From Coptis chinensis (Eukaryota; Streptophyta; Magnoliopsida; Ranunculales; Ranunculaceae), in assembly GCA_015680905.1 (NCBI GenBank), contig CM027377.1, positions 30,466,501 to 30,530,500 on the forward strand: a DNA stretch of 64,000 bases, read 5' to 3'. Numbering within the stretch: the first letter of the stretch is position 1; each line of letters begins with the position of its first letter. Below the pieces are notes generated by a model. It was given only the letters and a program-made list of their open reading frames with translations, was not told the origin of the DNA and ran no database searches. Shown one piece after another: positions 46,536 through 58,858 of the stretch. The translations under genes and the position numbers were made by a program.

Positions 46536-48067
46536 GAAAAAAGCACGAAACACGTAATTATTTGTGTGTCGTTGTTTGTGTTACGTATCTTTTGCAAATC
46601 TTACTTAGCCTATTAAATATTGATTAGTATAGTGGCTAGCTAGCAAGGTATCAATCCTACTCTAAATAACTAAGTGATGATAATAGAAATTCCTAATCTA
46701 AGTTACTCTAATGGATGCAAGTAAAAGATGTGGCTAAGTAATGATGAATATATAGTTGATTTGATTTGAGATGTAAACTATGTATAAACTAAACTAAATT
46801 AAATATATAAAAATGAATCAAGAGAGAGAATATCTTGGGAGAGATGAATCTACCAAAATCATAGAATTAGTCTAATAGATTTACCTATCATACTTAATAT
46901 AAATCACCAATAGAAACTCACCATACCTACAAACCTTATGCTCATAACCATGATGATAATATGTGGCTTTCAACTTGCTTTCTATCTTTTCATCAAATAC
47001 TTCTTCAATCTCCAATGATATCTTATATCTAACCAAATTATGTTTTAAGTGGCATTCAATATACAACTCTAGGTGCCATGGAAAATCCACATGTGGCATT
47101 AACCATACAACTATTTGAGGTGCCATAGAGAATCCAATTATTATACTATAACACTAAAAACTAGAAGAAAACAATCTAGGGTTTGTGGCATTTGGCTCTA
47201 CACAATCATGAATTATCCTAAGACCTCCTAACCTCCACAGGAGCATTAGATCAATGGATGAATAAGAAAAAACTCAATAAGGGATTTAAACTAAAACATG
47301 ATAGAAGAATAACTAAACTAAAATATACGAAAAATGCTTCATCTGCCCTCCCAAGAGAAGGGAGATTAGCTCCTCATACTATGCTATGAACATAATATGA
47401 AAAGAAATAATCTTTTTATAGCTATTAATGGTGAAAAGGTCTGAACTTTCTTCTCTCTTAATTCTAGATCTAAGATGCAAACACTAAATTTCCTAGATGA
47501 TGTAAACTGAGATTTTTGTGCCTTATATATTGGCTTACATGCTCGTCTGGATAGAGATTAGAATCCTATGTTTATTTGGTGTCAAACTCTTTGTAATATT
47601 TCTAGAAGCAATTCTGAAAAAGTAAGATTTGTTTGTACAAAAGTGAGACGTGGCCCACTTTGCTCTGCAGGCTATTTTGCAAGCTGCAGCTTCTGGCAGC
47701 TTTCAGTTTCCTAATTCTTGTGAAACTCTGACTTCTTTTCCATGTTGATCTTCTCTTCCTATGAAGTCGAAATTAAGGCTTTGAGATCAGATTTAAGACT
47801 CTTCTAACTTAATTATTATCCTCTTTTAGAGTCTCATTAGGCTTGACATTTATGGAGACAAATATGACGTTTTTGCCCTAGGCCTTTACCTGTAATTCCC
47901 AATGACTCCTTTTTGACTTGTTTGACTTATTTTCCCTCCATATTTTATATTTAGATTCTTTGACCTACAAAAACTCAAATTGCATCATATTAGAATATTT
48001 AGATATAAAATGGAGACTAACATACACATAATTGGGGTTATAAATCATTACTTTTGAGCACTTATCA
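46536..48067 (-). repeat. 3' LTR of element C
   Basis: 1532 bp, TGAAAAAAGCACG to GAGCACTTATCA on the plus strand. Aligns closely with 58859-60109. One difference is a 4-bp CTAG duplication near 46640. Confidence 0.9.
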
Positions 48068-48938
48068 CAACCTCCAACTAGCATTTTACTATTCTCTTAT
48101 CAAATATGTGTTATACTAGAGAAGTGTTCAAAGCTAACAATACTAATTAAATAATAAACTAACTCACTTTCGCAGGCATCGCGTTTGCATTTACCATATG
48201 CAACAAGGCTTTAAACCTTTAAGTTACCCTTAAATGACGAGTTATAGCCTTGATAGGGTTTTCAGTTGATATACCCACAAAATCAATTTTACATATGAAC
48301 TATGGTGAAATCTAGATAAAACAACTTTTTTCGGTTAAAATGTCTAAATCAAAAGGTTATTACTTATCACACCCATGATCATAAAACATTAGGCCAAGGT
48401 TCTATTCATAAAGATAGAAAAGAGTGACTAATCATTCTAGCTAGAGCTTATTCATTTTTAACTATTTTGATTTCTTTCTCTTTTCCAAGCAACGGAATTT
48501 CTACCTCACCTTTGGATTAGTATTTTGACTTAAAATCTCACCATTTCATACACTCACAAGAAAATCTCTCTCAGATAAGTTTTCTATTTTACCTCCATAT
48601 GCAGGGAAATGAGTAAAAAGTAGAACATCCCACATATTTAGTTAGAAAGACGGAAATTTGCAAATATATAAATAAAGTCTCATGGACAGAATGTCAATCA
48701 CATTTGAAATGTCGGGTCCTTCACTTTAGCATCCTTTCACCTATTCTACACTTCATATCATACTTTAGTGATAAGTCTGAGTATTAAAATGGGGCTTAGG
48801 ACATGTTAACAAGAAAAGGGTAAAAAAGATTCAAAAATTTCTGAGAATATACTAAAGACTTTGTGCTTTTTACCTTCTTGGAAATTTTCTTCACTTGTAG
48901 ACTGCAACACTTGAACTCCATCACTACTTCTGCTAAAT
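48068..48938 (-). other. 3' untranslated region of C up to the Mutator-like insertion
   Basis: Starts with the PPT in reverse (CAACCTCCAACTAGC). It holds the covarying three-hairpin element. No coding sequence. Confidence 0.75.
48185..48257 (-). promoter_or_regulatory. Three-hairpin 3' element (element C), covarying copy
   Basis: Third stem TTGCAT/ATGCAA (48185-48203) is identical to A and D. The central stem is TTTAAG/CTTAAA (48218-48223 with 48229-48234). Compared with CCACTAGG/CCTAGTGG, three base pairs changed on both sides (A-T to T-A, C-G to T-A, G-C to A-T) while pairing held. Flanking words CAACAAGG and GTTATAGCC are conserved. Confidence 0.7.
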
Positions 48939-48947
48939 TATATATAT

Positions 48948-51900
48948 GGGGCAGGCTAGGTAGACAGCAGAATTCAAAACAGCATCCAAACAGCAGAATT
49001 CAAGCCGTTGGATCATAACTGATAAGATCAAGATGAAAATGTGATATTTCGGAATTTGTTTCACAAAATACGATATTTTACCTCACAAAATCTGAAGGGT
49101 TTGGGTTTCCAAATTTCCTCCCATCAAACAACAAACTACGATCACGAGGGTTTTGAAAATTCATAAAAACAACAAATCATCAACAAAATCAAAACCACCA
49201 AAATCAAACCCAAAATTCAAAACCCAAAAACCCAAAAATCCAAATTTCATGGGCGATCCAATTCATCATTATAAACACATTTGTGTTGAAGACTACAACC
49301 CTTTTCTAAATATGGCAATTTTTTTTTTTTTTCTACCCATGAATGGTTTTTGTGGTAGTTCACTTTCTATGTTGGTGTTTGATCAAGTTTTGTTGTTGGT
49401 GCAGGGAAGTCTCGATGTCTATAAAAGCTTCATTTAGTAATGTAGTAAACGCCCCCACGGATTGGGGGATGATGTGCACAATGGATATCTTCGTTCATGG
49501 CATGGTTCTGTTGTTTCAATTGTAAGATTTGTTTTATCCATTCTTATTAACTTCGTACTTGTTTCGGCACTAGGTCTTTTTTTGTCCCTTGGTGTAAGAA
49601 GAATGTTGGTTATTTTTTCTCACGGTGTAGGAATGTCAAATTTGAATTTGGGTGGCGAAATTTCTCCTTCCATTGGTGATCCGAGGAACTTACATTCCAT
49701 GTGTGTAATCCCTAACCTTGTATCATTTTAAAGTTGTAGCAAAGTGTGAAGTTTGATTATTGTTGTTTTGAATGATTTGAAGGGAATCACTTGGTGGGCA
49801 AATTCGATGAAATAGGCAAAACTGTGGTGATCTAAGAACTCTGTAATCCTTCAACACCACAGGTGGTTTGAAAATTTTAAAATCGCAATAAAAAAAGGAA
49901 AATTAGAATTTTGTATTCATTACATTTGCCTAATGTCTTCTATTACTTGGGATCCCTATATGTAGGGGTTAATCAGGGGATTTATTTGGGAATTTGCTCT
50001 ATGGAGATATTCCCTTTTGATATCAAGCAAGCTTAAACTTGAGGAAGTGTAAGTTACCAGTCCACCTGTCCATATTTAATGTAGCTTTTTAGTGTGTTTA
50101 TGATGATGTTATACATGGATTTTGTTATCGTTATCGTTTTTAGTTATCGTTATTATTATTTTTGTTATTATTGGTATTGTTATTATTCTTATTGCTATTT
50201 TTGTGTTGTTGGCGGGTAGGAATGATGATGAATTGGGGATAAAGGTGCTTAGTTTTGTTGGGGTAACTGTATTGTTTTTAGTGGTTGGATAAAGGTGCTT
50301 GGCATGGAAAGGCTAAAAGCAAAGTTAGTGATTGGTTGTACTAAATGGTCTGCTCAAGACTACTCCTTTAGAGATGTTGTACTAAGAATTTGTTTGTTTA
50401 GTTCAATTAGTTATTACTGCTGTGATTGGTGTGGTGAAGTTTAGATTTTTCAATTTTCTTATATGTTAGAAAGATGGATGGTCCATACAAAAGCGTGGTT
50501 TGCTTCATAGATGGATGGTCCGTACAAAATTGTGATTGGCTGTACTAAAGATGGATGGTCTTTTGATATCTTCAATTTTCTCATTTTCAATTTTCTTATA
50601 TGTTAGGCCTAAGCTTAGTTTTTTGGTTGCTTCAACTTTGATGGACTTGGCAGTCTTCTTGGCTAGGCCGCCAAAAGGAATTGTCCCTCTCTTTAAAGGC
50701 TAGCTTAAATCCTTATGCCCGTTCGAAACTCTACGAGAAATTGTTAAAGGCCCAGTTCAAAGTGGGATGTCGAGTTTTGTATGATGTGTTTGTATCTTTG
50801 CAAGTTTTGGTGCAAGTTTTGTATCTCTGCATACATAATTATTTTTAGTGCAAATATAGGTCCAAGCCCATTTCATTTCACTCAATAAGCTAAAAATCGA
50901 TCAAATGGAGTTCTCGAGAGAATATAGAGACTAGAAGATCGTAACATAGCATATTGGTTTGAGGCGCATATGAGAAGCTATTGGTTTTGCATATTGGTAC
51001 TAGAAAACCGATCATAACAAGTTATGTGAGAGAAAACTTGACCGCCCATATTGGTTTTTGTTGTTTATCGAATTTTGGTTATTTCTGTCAGAGTTTATTT
51101 CAAACTTCAATGAATCTGTGATGGCTCTAAGCACCTATTTCTCACGCCTTACATTGTTGGGTTTAAGTTTGTCTCAAATCTAGTAATCCAAGATTTTGCA
51201 CCGACACAAATCAATCCACCATCAAAGCAATTCAAACTGGGAATACACATTAACAGATTGGCAATCCACGATTTGAAGAAAAGAAAATGGTACACTAAAG
51301 CAAGAAAAGAAACAGAAATGTCAGGAAAAAAAATCCTCTACATTAACAACCAATCTGCTGAAAGTTTACAAGAACGATACTCCAAAATTCACCAATGCAA
51401 GAAATCCCACACTCCAAAATTCCCAATGCAAAAACCGAAAGTGAAACAACAAAGAATTATTTGACAACCATCTTCAAGATCAACAAGGAATCGATCAATG
51501 AACCATCCGATTATACTAATTGGTAGCTTAATAAGAGACACCGCGAAATTAAGCCAATCCAAAGACAACAAAGAACAACATTTAAACTAATGAATGCGTG
51601 GATGGCTCTAAGCACCAAAGAGAATACTCAAAGGTACGGCTGTTTACTTGATTAATAGATTACCCTAACTTAGCACACTTGTCTCCACTAGAAAAGTGAT
51701 TTGGCACCAAACCGGACTACCATATGTTACCCATGCTTCTTTGCTACATCTATACCCACGCCCGGATTGCTCCTTCATCCGCTATTGATCCCGGCTCCTT
51801 CTATAGCGGGTGCACTACCGATCTCACCACATGTCACTTGTTTTCTCGATTGAGATACCTTTACTCCGTCTTTCTTCTTGGGGGCAGTCTTCCTTGAGGT

Positions 51901-52961
51901 GTCCCGCTCTACCACATCCGAGACATAGATTTTACGATATGCAAAAGTACAACCATACGACTCCCATACGACTTTTCGATATACAAAACACTCAAGGTCT
52001 CTAATACGCGAGAATGTATTCATGTCAAATACAGTTATGATGTTGTCTTTAATGGAGCTGCTTCCTTGTGTTCGAAGTACCACAGATTTTGCGTTCTTTC
52101 GGTTGTGTTGTTACAAACTAATCGAACTCCTTTGGCAATAGGGCATGGCAATTGAAATATAACAAATCAAAAACCAAACTACAATCCCACGGTTTCAAGA
52201 TGAGTAAAGAAATTAGCTAAGCACTCACATTCAATAAAGAAATTAGCTTTGCATACTCCTTTCGGATATTCCCAAGTGCACACAGGGAACTTAATGCCTC
52301 CCCTCGAAATCCAAACGTCACCAAAGACTGGAGATCAGGAAAATCTGATATTTTTGATGTATGATGCTTCTCAAGTACAAGAACCCGCCAACAAATTATA
52401 ACCGGGTTAAACTAACTCTGGGAAAAAAATCATGAAATGTCAAGTGAAATGAAACAAATTACCTTGAAATTATTTGGCAAGCCAGATCTACATCGATTTT
52501 AAACTAAACCATCCGAATATCATGTAGATCTACATCAAATGCATATAATAAATACAGTTGAAAAAAAACAAATAACAAGAAGCAGAAATAGTGTGTCACA
52601 AGATCGAACTAAAAACGATAAATTCTTACCAGATAAATTAAGAATCAAGCACGAGATGATTTGTTTTTGGGTGGTTTTGATTTTGTTGATGATTTTTGGG
52701 TTTGATTTTGGGTTTTTCGGTGGTTTGATTTTGTTGTTGATGATTTCGGTGGTTTTGATTTTGAATTTGTTGTTTGTTGATGATCGTAGTTTGTTGTTTG
52801 GTGTTTAGAAATTTCGAAACCCAAACCCTTCGTAAAAGATGAACGAAACCCAAATTCTGAAATATCGCATTTTCATCTTGATCTGATCAGCTATGATCTA
52901 ACGACTTGAATTCTGCTGTTTGGATGCTGTTTTGAATTCTGCTGTCTACCTAGCCTGCCCC
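48948..52961. mobile_element. H: Mutator-like element with long terminal inverted repeats
   Basis: 4014 bp between inverted repeats of about 260 bp starting GGGGCAGGCTAGGTAGACAG at both ends. The first ~60 bases are identical, with decay and small gaps further in. Flanks show a 9-bp duplication TATATATAT (48939-48947 and 52962-52970), the Mutator hallmark, though the AT repeat makes the exact size uncertain. Each end has an internal direct repeat of ACAGCAGAATTCAA. No MURA-type transposase is seen, so it is non-autonomous. Interior ORFs (49153-49437, 51775-52083 and others) match nothing I know. Captured host fragments are possible. Confidence 0.8.
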
Positions 52962-52970
52962 TATATATAT

Positions 52971-53909
52971 ATATATTTGTTCTTTGAGCAAAATGAATGA
53001 TTTTATTCATTTGACTTTGGTAAAATTTCTTTCAAAATCTTCTTCGTTCTAGCTTTCTCTTTAGTTCTTTAGAAATCCTCGAAAATATGGGTAAGGCTAA
53101 TAATATGGGATATGCTCCTTATCTGGAGTTGGGTTTAAGATGATTGGTTTAAGAATAAAAGGTTTAATATATAAGGCTCAAAGTGGTTAACATGATAATC
53201 CTACTAGGTGGGATAAAGGCTGATTTGTTCACTGCTTGACTTATCAGTATGATATTCCGCTTTGAATATACTACAAGACCTAATGGCTATCTCCCCAGTT
53301 GATGCCACCTCGTGATTGACCAAATCAAGAATAAATGAGACTACACAACGAATTTAAGCACAGAAAAATGGTTGAGTCAACTTGGACTCAGATTTACGTA
53401 AAGACTCTCCAAGAAATTTATAATTGAAAGGCTCAAGTTTCACAAGTCAAGTCTCTATAATAATCATCTAGTTTGGTAGAAGTTTAAGTTGCTCTTTCAT
53501 TTGAAATTCCTCTAGTGGTGTATTATATGAACTTACTCTAGACTAAGACTTTTATCAGTGAGATCTATTTCTAGTAATAGAAACTTAGTATAAAAGTCTT
53601 ACTGATCCTGACTATGACTTATAATTTCCAATTTTCATTAGCCAGTTTAAACGATAAAAATATACTTTTCACCTAGAATCACCATAATTCACATATAAAA
53701 TTTCCAAATATTGTAATTAAAATATTGCAAAATTTTGATTCTCACCCCCTAACTAAATGAGGCATTGCCCTCAATGACTAAATAAAATAATTGAAAGCTT
53801 ACCATAATTTAAATGATTAGAGAAAGAGCGATATTACCTTGAAAACCATATTGGTTTTGCTGTGGAGACATGTTTTGTCTCCATGAATTGTTTGAGTTAT
53901 TTCTAAGAT
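52971..53909 (-). other. 3' untranslated region of C upstream of the Mutator-like insertion
   Basis: No coding sequence. An internal PPT-like module is at 53738-53782 (in reverse, TTGAGGGCAATGCC then TTAGTTAGGGGGTGAGAATC), as in A, B, D and E. Confidence 0.65.
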
Positions 53910-55498
53910 CTAGGTTATTGTTGTTGTGTTACTAAAATTATTTTGATAACCCTGTCTTTTGAATGTATTAAAAGCACAAACATCATCAGTACCTTGAGCA
54001 ACAAACATAGAGCAAACTGAGGTGTCGTGATCTATACTAAGACAATTTTCACAAAATTGGTTGACATTCATTGCTTGTTGAGGTTGATTATTCATTGGAG
54101 AATTTAAAGTAAATGAATCAAACTTCTTGTTTAAAGTTTCAATTCCTATGGATAAACTAGCAATGGCACCTTCAAGTTTCTCATTGAGTTCATTTTTAAC
54201 CTCATACATACCTGGTTTACTAAAACTCATCCCCTCATCTACCCGTGCCATGTCCTCATGGTCACTACTATTGGCCCAATCCTTAGAACTCTCATAAAAG
54301 TTTTGCAAAAAAGTATAGGCTTCATCAGGAGTAAGACTAGTAAATCTTCCTCCATTCATTGATTCAATTAACTGATGGTTCATAGGTGAAAGACCTTTTA
54401 TAAAGTAATGTATGTACTATATTAAGTATGTCAAAACCATGATGTAGACAACGGAGAAGTAAATCATTAAATCTATCCCATGTTGTATGAAACTCTTCAT
54501 TAGGTTTTCCTTTGAAGGTTGAAATAGCCAATTGCATGGATTCAGTTTTACGTAAAGGGTAATATTGTTTCATAAACTTTTGTGATAGTTGCTCCCAAGT
54601 AGTTATAGAATTAGAGGGTAGGGATCTATACCAACGTAGTGCGGCATCCTCAAAAGTCAAGGGGAACAACCTTAATCTAGTTTCTTCAGGGGAAAGATGA
54701 GGTGCTTTAAAAGTACTTAATATACTCAAGAACTTACTCAGATGATTATACGGTTCTTCATTTGTTTTGCCATAATATCTTGGCAACATATTAAGAATGG
54801 TGGGCTTAATCTCATAGTTATTGTTGTTGTCGGGCATCACTATGCAGTTCGGTGGTTGAACCGCGATAGGTTAAAACAAGGTGCTAAGAGTTCTTTGATA
54901 AGCCATGGCTGTCACACCCCGAATTTCGATAAATCAGATAATATAAATTATATCCGAGATGTGACAACAACCTCAAAACCCAATCTATTACATAACCCTT
55001 AAGACAATAATAACACATGCGGAAAAAATCTAAATAATAAAATATTGTTAACAATAATTTATCATTATGAAAACTTGCAATCAAAATTAAGTTACAAACT
55101 TCTTCACTTAAGAATTTAGAAAATAAATTAAAACATATGTCCCCAACAAATTCCACTACATCTTTGAGGAAAAATGAACCGACATCTTATTAAAAATAAA
55201 TGCTAACATCAATCACGAGCAGCACGCCACCTTCTCGAACATCAGCTAACCCTGTCCAGGTTGATCGACTATGTTCATATAAGAACACACCCGATTAGCA
55301 AACATGCAAATCGGGTCAGCATTATAAATAATGTTGGTATGAGTAGCCTTAGAAAAACCATTTAGATATACATAAAATTTTGTTCTTTATATGGCAGGTA
55401 GTTCCTCCACCGAGGCGCCTTAGCTTAAGGTAGTCAGTTCTTTCATAAAGGCACCTTAGCTTCTAACTAAGAGCAAATCAAATGTATGGTATCCTAGT

Positions 55499-55571
55499 AC
55501 TTACCTTTATGCATGCTTTATCGCAGAGTGGGTCCTCTCTGCAAGAATAATTAGTTTAACCCACTCTCCTG
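55499..55571 (-). promoter_or_regulatory. Hairpin-embedded splice-site block in LTR G
   Basis: In minus sense: TTTGCAG (3' splice site ending at 55569), a perfect 9-bp stem AGAGTGGGT/ACCCACTCT (55567-55559 with 55533-55525), a 25-nt loop containing CTAAT and ATTATTCTTGCAG, then AAAGGTAAGTAC (donor at 55504). Same plan as F at 45371-45460, with two compensated stem positions. Confidence 0.6.
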
Positions 55572-55832
55572 CAAAGCAATTTGTAATAATCATAGCATAA
55601 AATGAAGCTTAACTTGGCTGTCTTAAATCAATAACCACACCGAAGGAAAGTATCATATTAGTAACATTTATTAAGTGTCCCTAATAACACGTCGTCTCTA
55701 TGTTTTACCTAGTTTCCTTGGCTAGCACAATCGCTACCCAACGCCGAACATATACATCCACATGCCTCCCCTCACATACTGGACCACTCTGTGCGTAACT
55801 ACCCTAAGCGGGATATCACATACTGGGTAACC

Positions 55833-55966
55833 CTCACATGGAAGCCATTATGTGAGTAATGCCACTATTCGGCATAAAAATAACGCGCGTCTCATTCTAA
55901 AGTTTGCGAACGAGATAGTCAAGCCACTATTCGGCTACGCTAGAAGGGCCATTCAGATTCACTGAA
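55833..55966 (-). repeat. Hairpin cluster in LTR G
   Basis: CTCACAT/ATGTGAG (55833-55856), ATGCC/GGCAT (55859-55875), AGCC/GGCT (55922-55936, same ACTATTC loop as the previous one) and TTCA/TGAA (55952-55966). It occupies the position of F's hairpin array, with different sequence. Confidence 0.5.
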
Positions 55967-57152
55967 ACGCCAAAAGGGCCAATCAAATTGCACACGCCCT
56001 ACACAGGGAAAATCACATGAGTTGTGGTAGCTAGGTTCTAAGATTTTCGTTACGTAATTTATTCAAATGTATATATCTATGCATCTTAAAATTTTCCTCC
56101 TTCACGTGTCAATATTCACACAAGATCAACGTCAAATCTATATTAGATACTGACAAACAAGTTTATACAAGTGTCACCAACATCCTATCGTCGGATTGGT
56201 CCATAAAATTCAATCTATAATATTTTGGAAAAAGTCAACAGTCAACAGGTCAACTGTCAACCCAACAGTCAATGGTCCTAATCGGTGGTCATCCCAACCG
56301 GTCCTCACCCAAACCCATATTTAAAACAAATCAAACTTTGGTCCTAACCGACTTGGCTAAGCTGACCCGGTTCCATAACTTAAGTCGTACCCGGCCCATA
56401 AACTGATTTGGCCCAACTAACCGAAACAGACCTTAAAATTATTTAACCCGGCCTATGTGATTCACTTAACATTCTATGGACCAGCCCACATAAACATGTT
56501 AAACTTGCCTAAAACAAAAGATAAAAGAATTGGCCCAAAACAAAAACTGTTATGGTCTGGCCCAACTAATTATCCATAGGTCTAAAAAAGTTACACATCG
56601 CACTAGATCGCTCTCACGGTCATCCCATTCCCAGCACCAACAGCTAGCTTCCAGCCACCCAAAAATCCTTCACACACCACCCAAAAACTAACTCAGCGAA
56701 ATTTGTGTGGGTGAAAAACCCCACAACTTTACTTCACCAAGCAATCCCAAATTTTCAGTTTTGAAAACACCTCTCAACTCTTAGATCCGACCGCCATTAA
56801 CGTTCTTGAAGCTTTCAACCACCCTCAAACTCCCCCCTACCACCATTCATCAAACAACCAACCCGCAATACAACCAAAACAGTTCAAAAAAACGAAAATA
56901 CATACAATATCCAACCCCTCAGTATCGCAGTATTGAATATTTACAGGGGAGGAGGTTTGGGGGCTCGAGCCTCCCTTTACAACCACCTAAGGGTTTCGAC
57001 AGTTCTATGATTCTAACAAGTTTTAACATTAACGAGAAGAATCGTTGCTGAACATAAAATGAGCAGAAAATGAAAATGAACGGAAAACATATAATAAACG
57101 TGGTACTACAGTAAAGTCGTCTCTGTGTATAGACGAGAAAAATAAAACTAAA

Positions 57153-57166
57153 CTACTCACCTCCTG
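57153..57166 (-). promoter_or_regulatory. Conserved 5' splice site in LTR G
   Basis: CAGGAGGTGAGTAG in minus sense, matching F's CAGGTGAGTAG in position after the TATA-like word. Confidence 0.5.
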
Positions 57167-57870
57167 TGTTATCAGGAAAAAGAAATATCGAATACGACAA
57201 CGCGAGAATCAATCCCAGCTAGCTCGCAAAATTCGCCGTTCTTCTTCGTTTTTGCTTGAGTGTGATGTTTGTGTTTTTGAGAAAAACCTCCTTTCTTCGT
57301 AGACACCATATATTTAGCTCAACTTCCTATTTTACTAAATATTTTTATATCATAACTATGGAATATTATTTCTATTAAAAGTATTATATGTATTATGTTC
57401 CTTAGGTTAATATCTTGTTTCCATTTTTATTTAAAACTTTCCAAATATTAAGAATAATCTATACTCCAACATTCAAAATTCAAATACTAGTTTCCTATAG
57501 TAACATTATTCGAAATTACTATTTGGTCTTCCCTCCTTTCTCTTTCTATCAAAAGTCAAACCCACATACTAGCACGTTGACCAGAAAAATAAAAATCAAA
57601 TACAAAAATACTAAATATTGTTATGCAAATAATGTAGAAATAAAATAGTGGTCTTACAATGGCGGCTAATGGTACTTTCTCTGGTGTATCCTCTACTTGT
57701 GTAGATGATGTAACTAAGTCTACTAGTGGTGTGTGTGTCTCAGATTCAAAATCAGATCCTGAGTTCGATGGTGTGGTCTCCTCTAAAACCAGAATTGGAA
57801 GATTGTTACAAGAATTAGCTCTTTTGATTAAGCGTTTATGAGGTGAATCACGAAACCAAGTTTTTATGCA

Positions 57871-58838
57871 CTAGAAAATTAAGCTATATAAACTAAATGA
57901 ATATGCACTTAATTAACTTAATTATATTATTAAATTATATGAGACTAACTATTAATGCTAATTATGAAACCGCTAACAGGGGATTCACGGTGGAAGAGAA
58001 GTACTTACTGTTACAGCAAGCAAAACAAGTCCAAAAATTTTGAAATTTTTATAGCAGCTACCTGATACGTTTAGAATGTAGCCTAAAAATTTCAGAGAAA
58101 TCGGAGCTTTCTAAGTCCCTCTTCTGTACTGTTTAATCCTCTAGAGTCTAGTGAAGAAGTTTTCTGCACACACTGTAAACAATCGATTGAATAAATAAGT
58201 AAAAGAGGACTAAAAATCACGAAATGTTTACTAGAGTCTCGTGACATGTCAAGGATGATCTTGTAAAAAGTTTGGATTATTTGGAGTTTTACAGATCCTT
58301 CTTCTCTACTGTTCTTCCAGAGACCTTGGTCCTAAAAAGCTGCAGAAACACACTGAAAACAAGCAACTAGTTAAGTGGTCAAAACAGGTCAAACAATACT
58401 CAAATTTTTATTGGAAGCTCCTGACAAATCGAGGTACCTCCTGTATAAAATTTAGAATTTTTGATAATGTGAAAATAACTCTGCTCGACTGTTTTTATAG
58501 ATGCTTGCGTCCTAAAAACTGAAAATGGGGTACTGCAAAGACGATGTTAGTTACCTAGGTAAGACAAGTACTAAAAATTATAAAAAAAATTCAATAAACT
58601 ACTGATACTGTTCAGATAAACTCTGTAAAATTTCAAATTTTTTTGAAATTTATAAATACATTTTCTGTACTGTTCTTTTCTGTTAAACAAACACTAAACT
58701 TTATGAAAATACTTTATACTATGCAAATCTAATTGAATTATGCTAAATTAATCTAATTATGCTAAATATGCAATTTATACTATATGAATTCCTAAATTAA
58801 AGTAATCTAAATTAACTATTCTATCACCTAATCAATTT
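57871..58838 (-). other. 5' leader of element C
   Basis: Noncoding. Contains four degenerate ~140-170 bp repeats from about 58010 to 58690, each with CTGTACTGTT-like words and AAAACAAG/AAAATTT segments, so the leader is a decayed tandem array. Confidence 0.5.
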
Positions 58839-58857
58839 AGAGCGGGCAGTGACGCCA
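58839..58857 (-). promoter_or_regulatory. Primer binding site of element C (diverged)
   Basis: In element sense TGGCGTCACTGCCCGCTC next to the LTR. It resembles the tRNA-Asp site of the other elements with several changes. It may be decayed or use another tRNA. Confidence 0.5.
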
Positions 58858-58858
58858 T

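Larger units (their letters stand above)
54910..57658 (-). mobile_element. G: Tekay-like solo LTR inside C gag
   Basis: 2749 bp flanked by the 5-bp duplication ATGGC (54905-54909 and 57659-57663). Plus-strand ends are TGTCACACCCCG and GTGGTCTTACA. No internal domains. Motif order in minus sense matches F: TATA-like word (about 57310), donor GGTGAGTAG (57161-57153), TGGGCC cluster, GTTGAC words, hairpins (55966-55833), the word GATATCCCGCTT (55806-55817; also at 44685 in F) and the splice-site hairpin. F and G are diverged relatives in opposite orientation. Confidence 0.82.
53910..57870 (-). pseudogene. gag of element C, split by solo LTR G
   Basis: Reads open from 57870 (TWFRDSPHKRLIKRANSCNN) to LAA at the G insertion (57663), then resumes at 54909 as MAYQRTLSTLF, a stop, and MPDNNNNYEIKPTILNMLPR. 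The Retrotrans_gag core reads LRLFPLTFEDAALRWYRSLP, WEQLSQKFMKQYYP and FHTTWDRFNDLLLRCLHHGF. One frameshift near 54400 leads to the C-terminal part with CCHC knuckle CENCLSIDHDTSVC (CX2CX4HX4C). No protease follows. No N-terminal ATG is found because a TAG precedes 57870. Structural protein of the particle; a broken copy. Confidence 0.82.

Noticed and set aside
49153..49437. ORF with Lys/Asn/Pro-rich start inside the Mutator-like element
   Set aside because: Its first part is the TIR's low-complexity tail read as protein. No recognisable domain.
51775..52083. 102-aa minus-strand ORF with a Lys-rich segment
   Set aside because: Looks gene-like in composition, but I recognise no family and see no start context or splice signals. 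Left unannotated.
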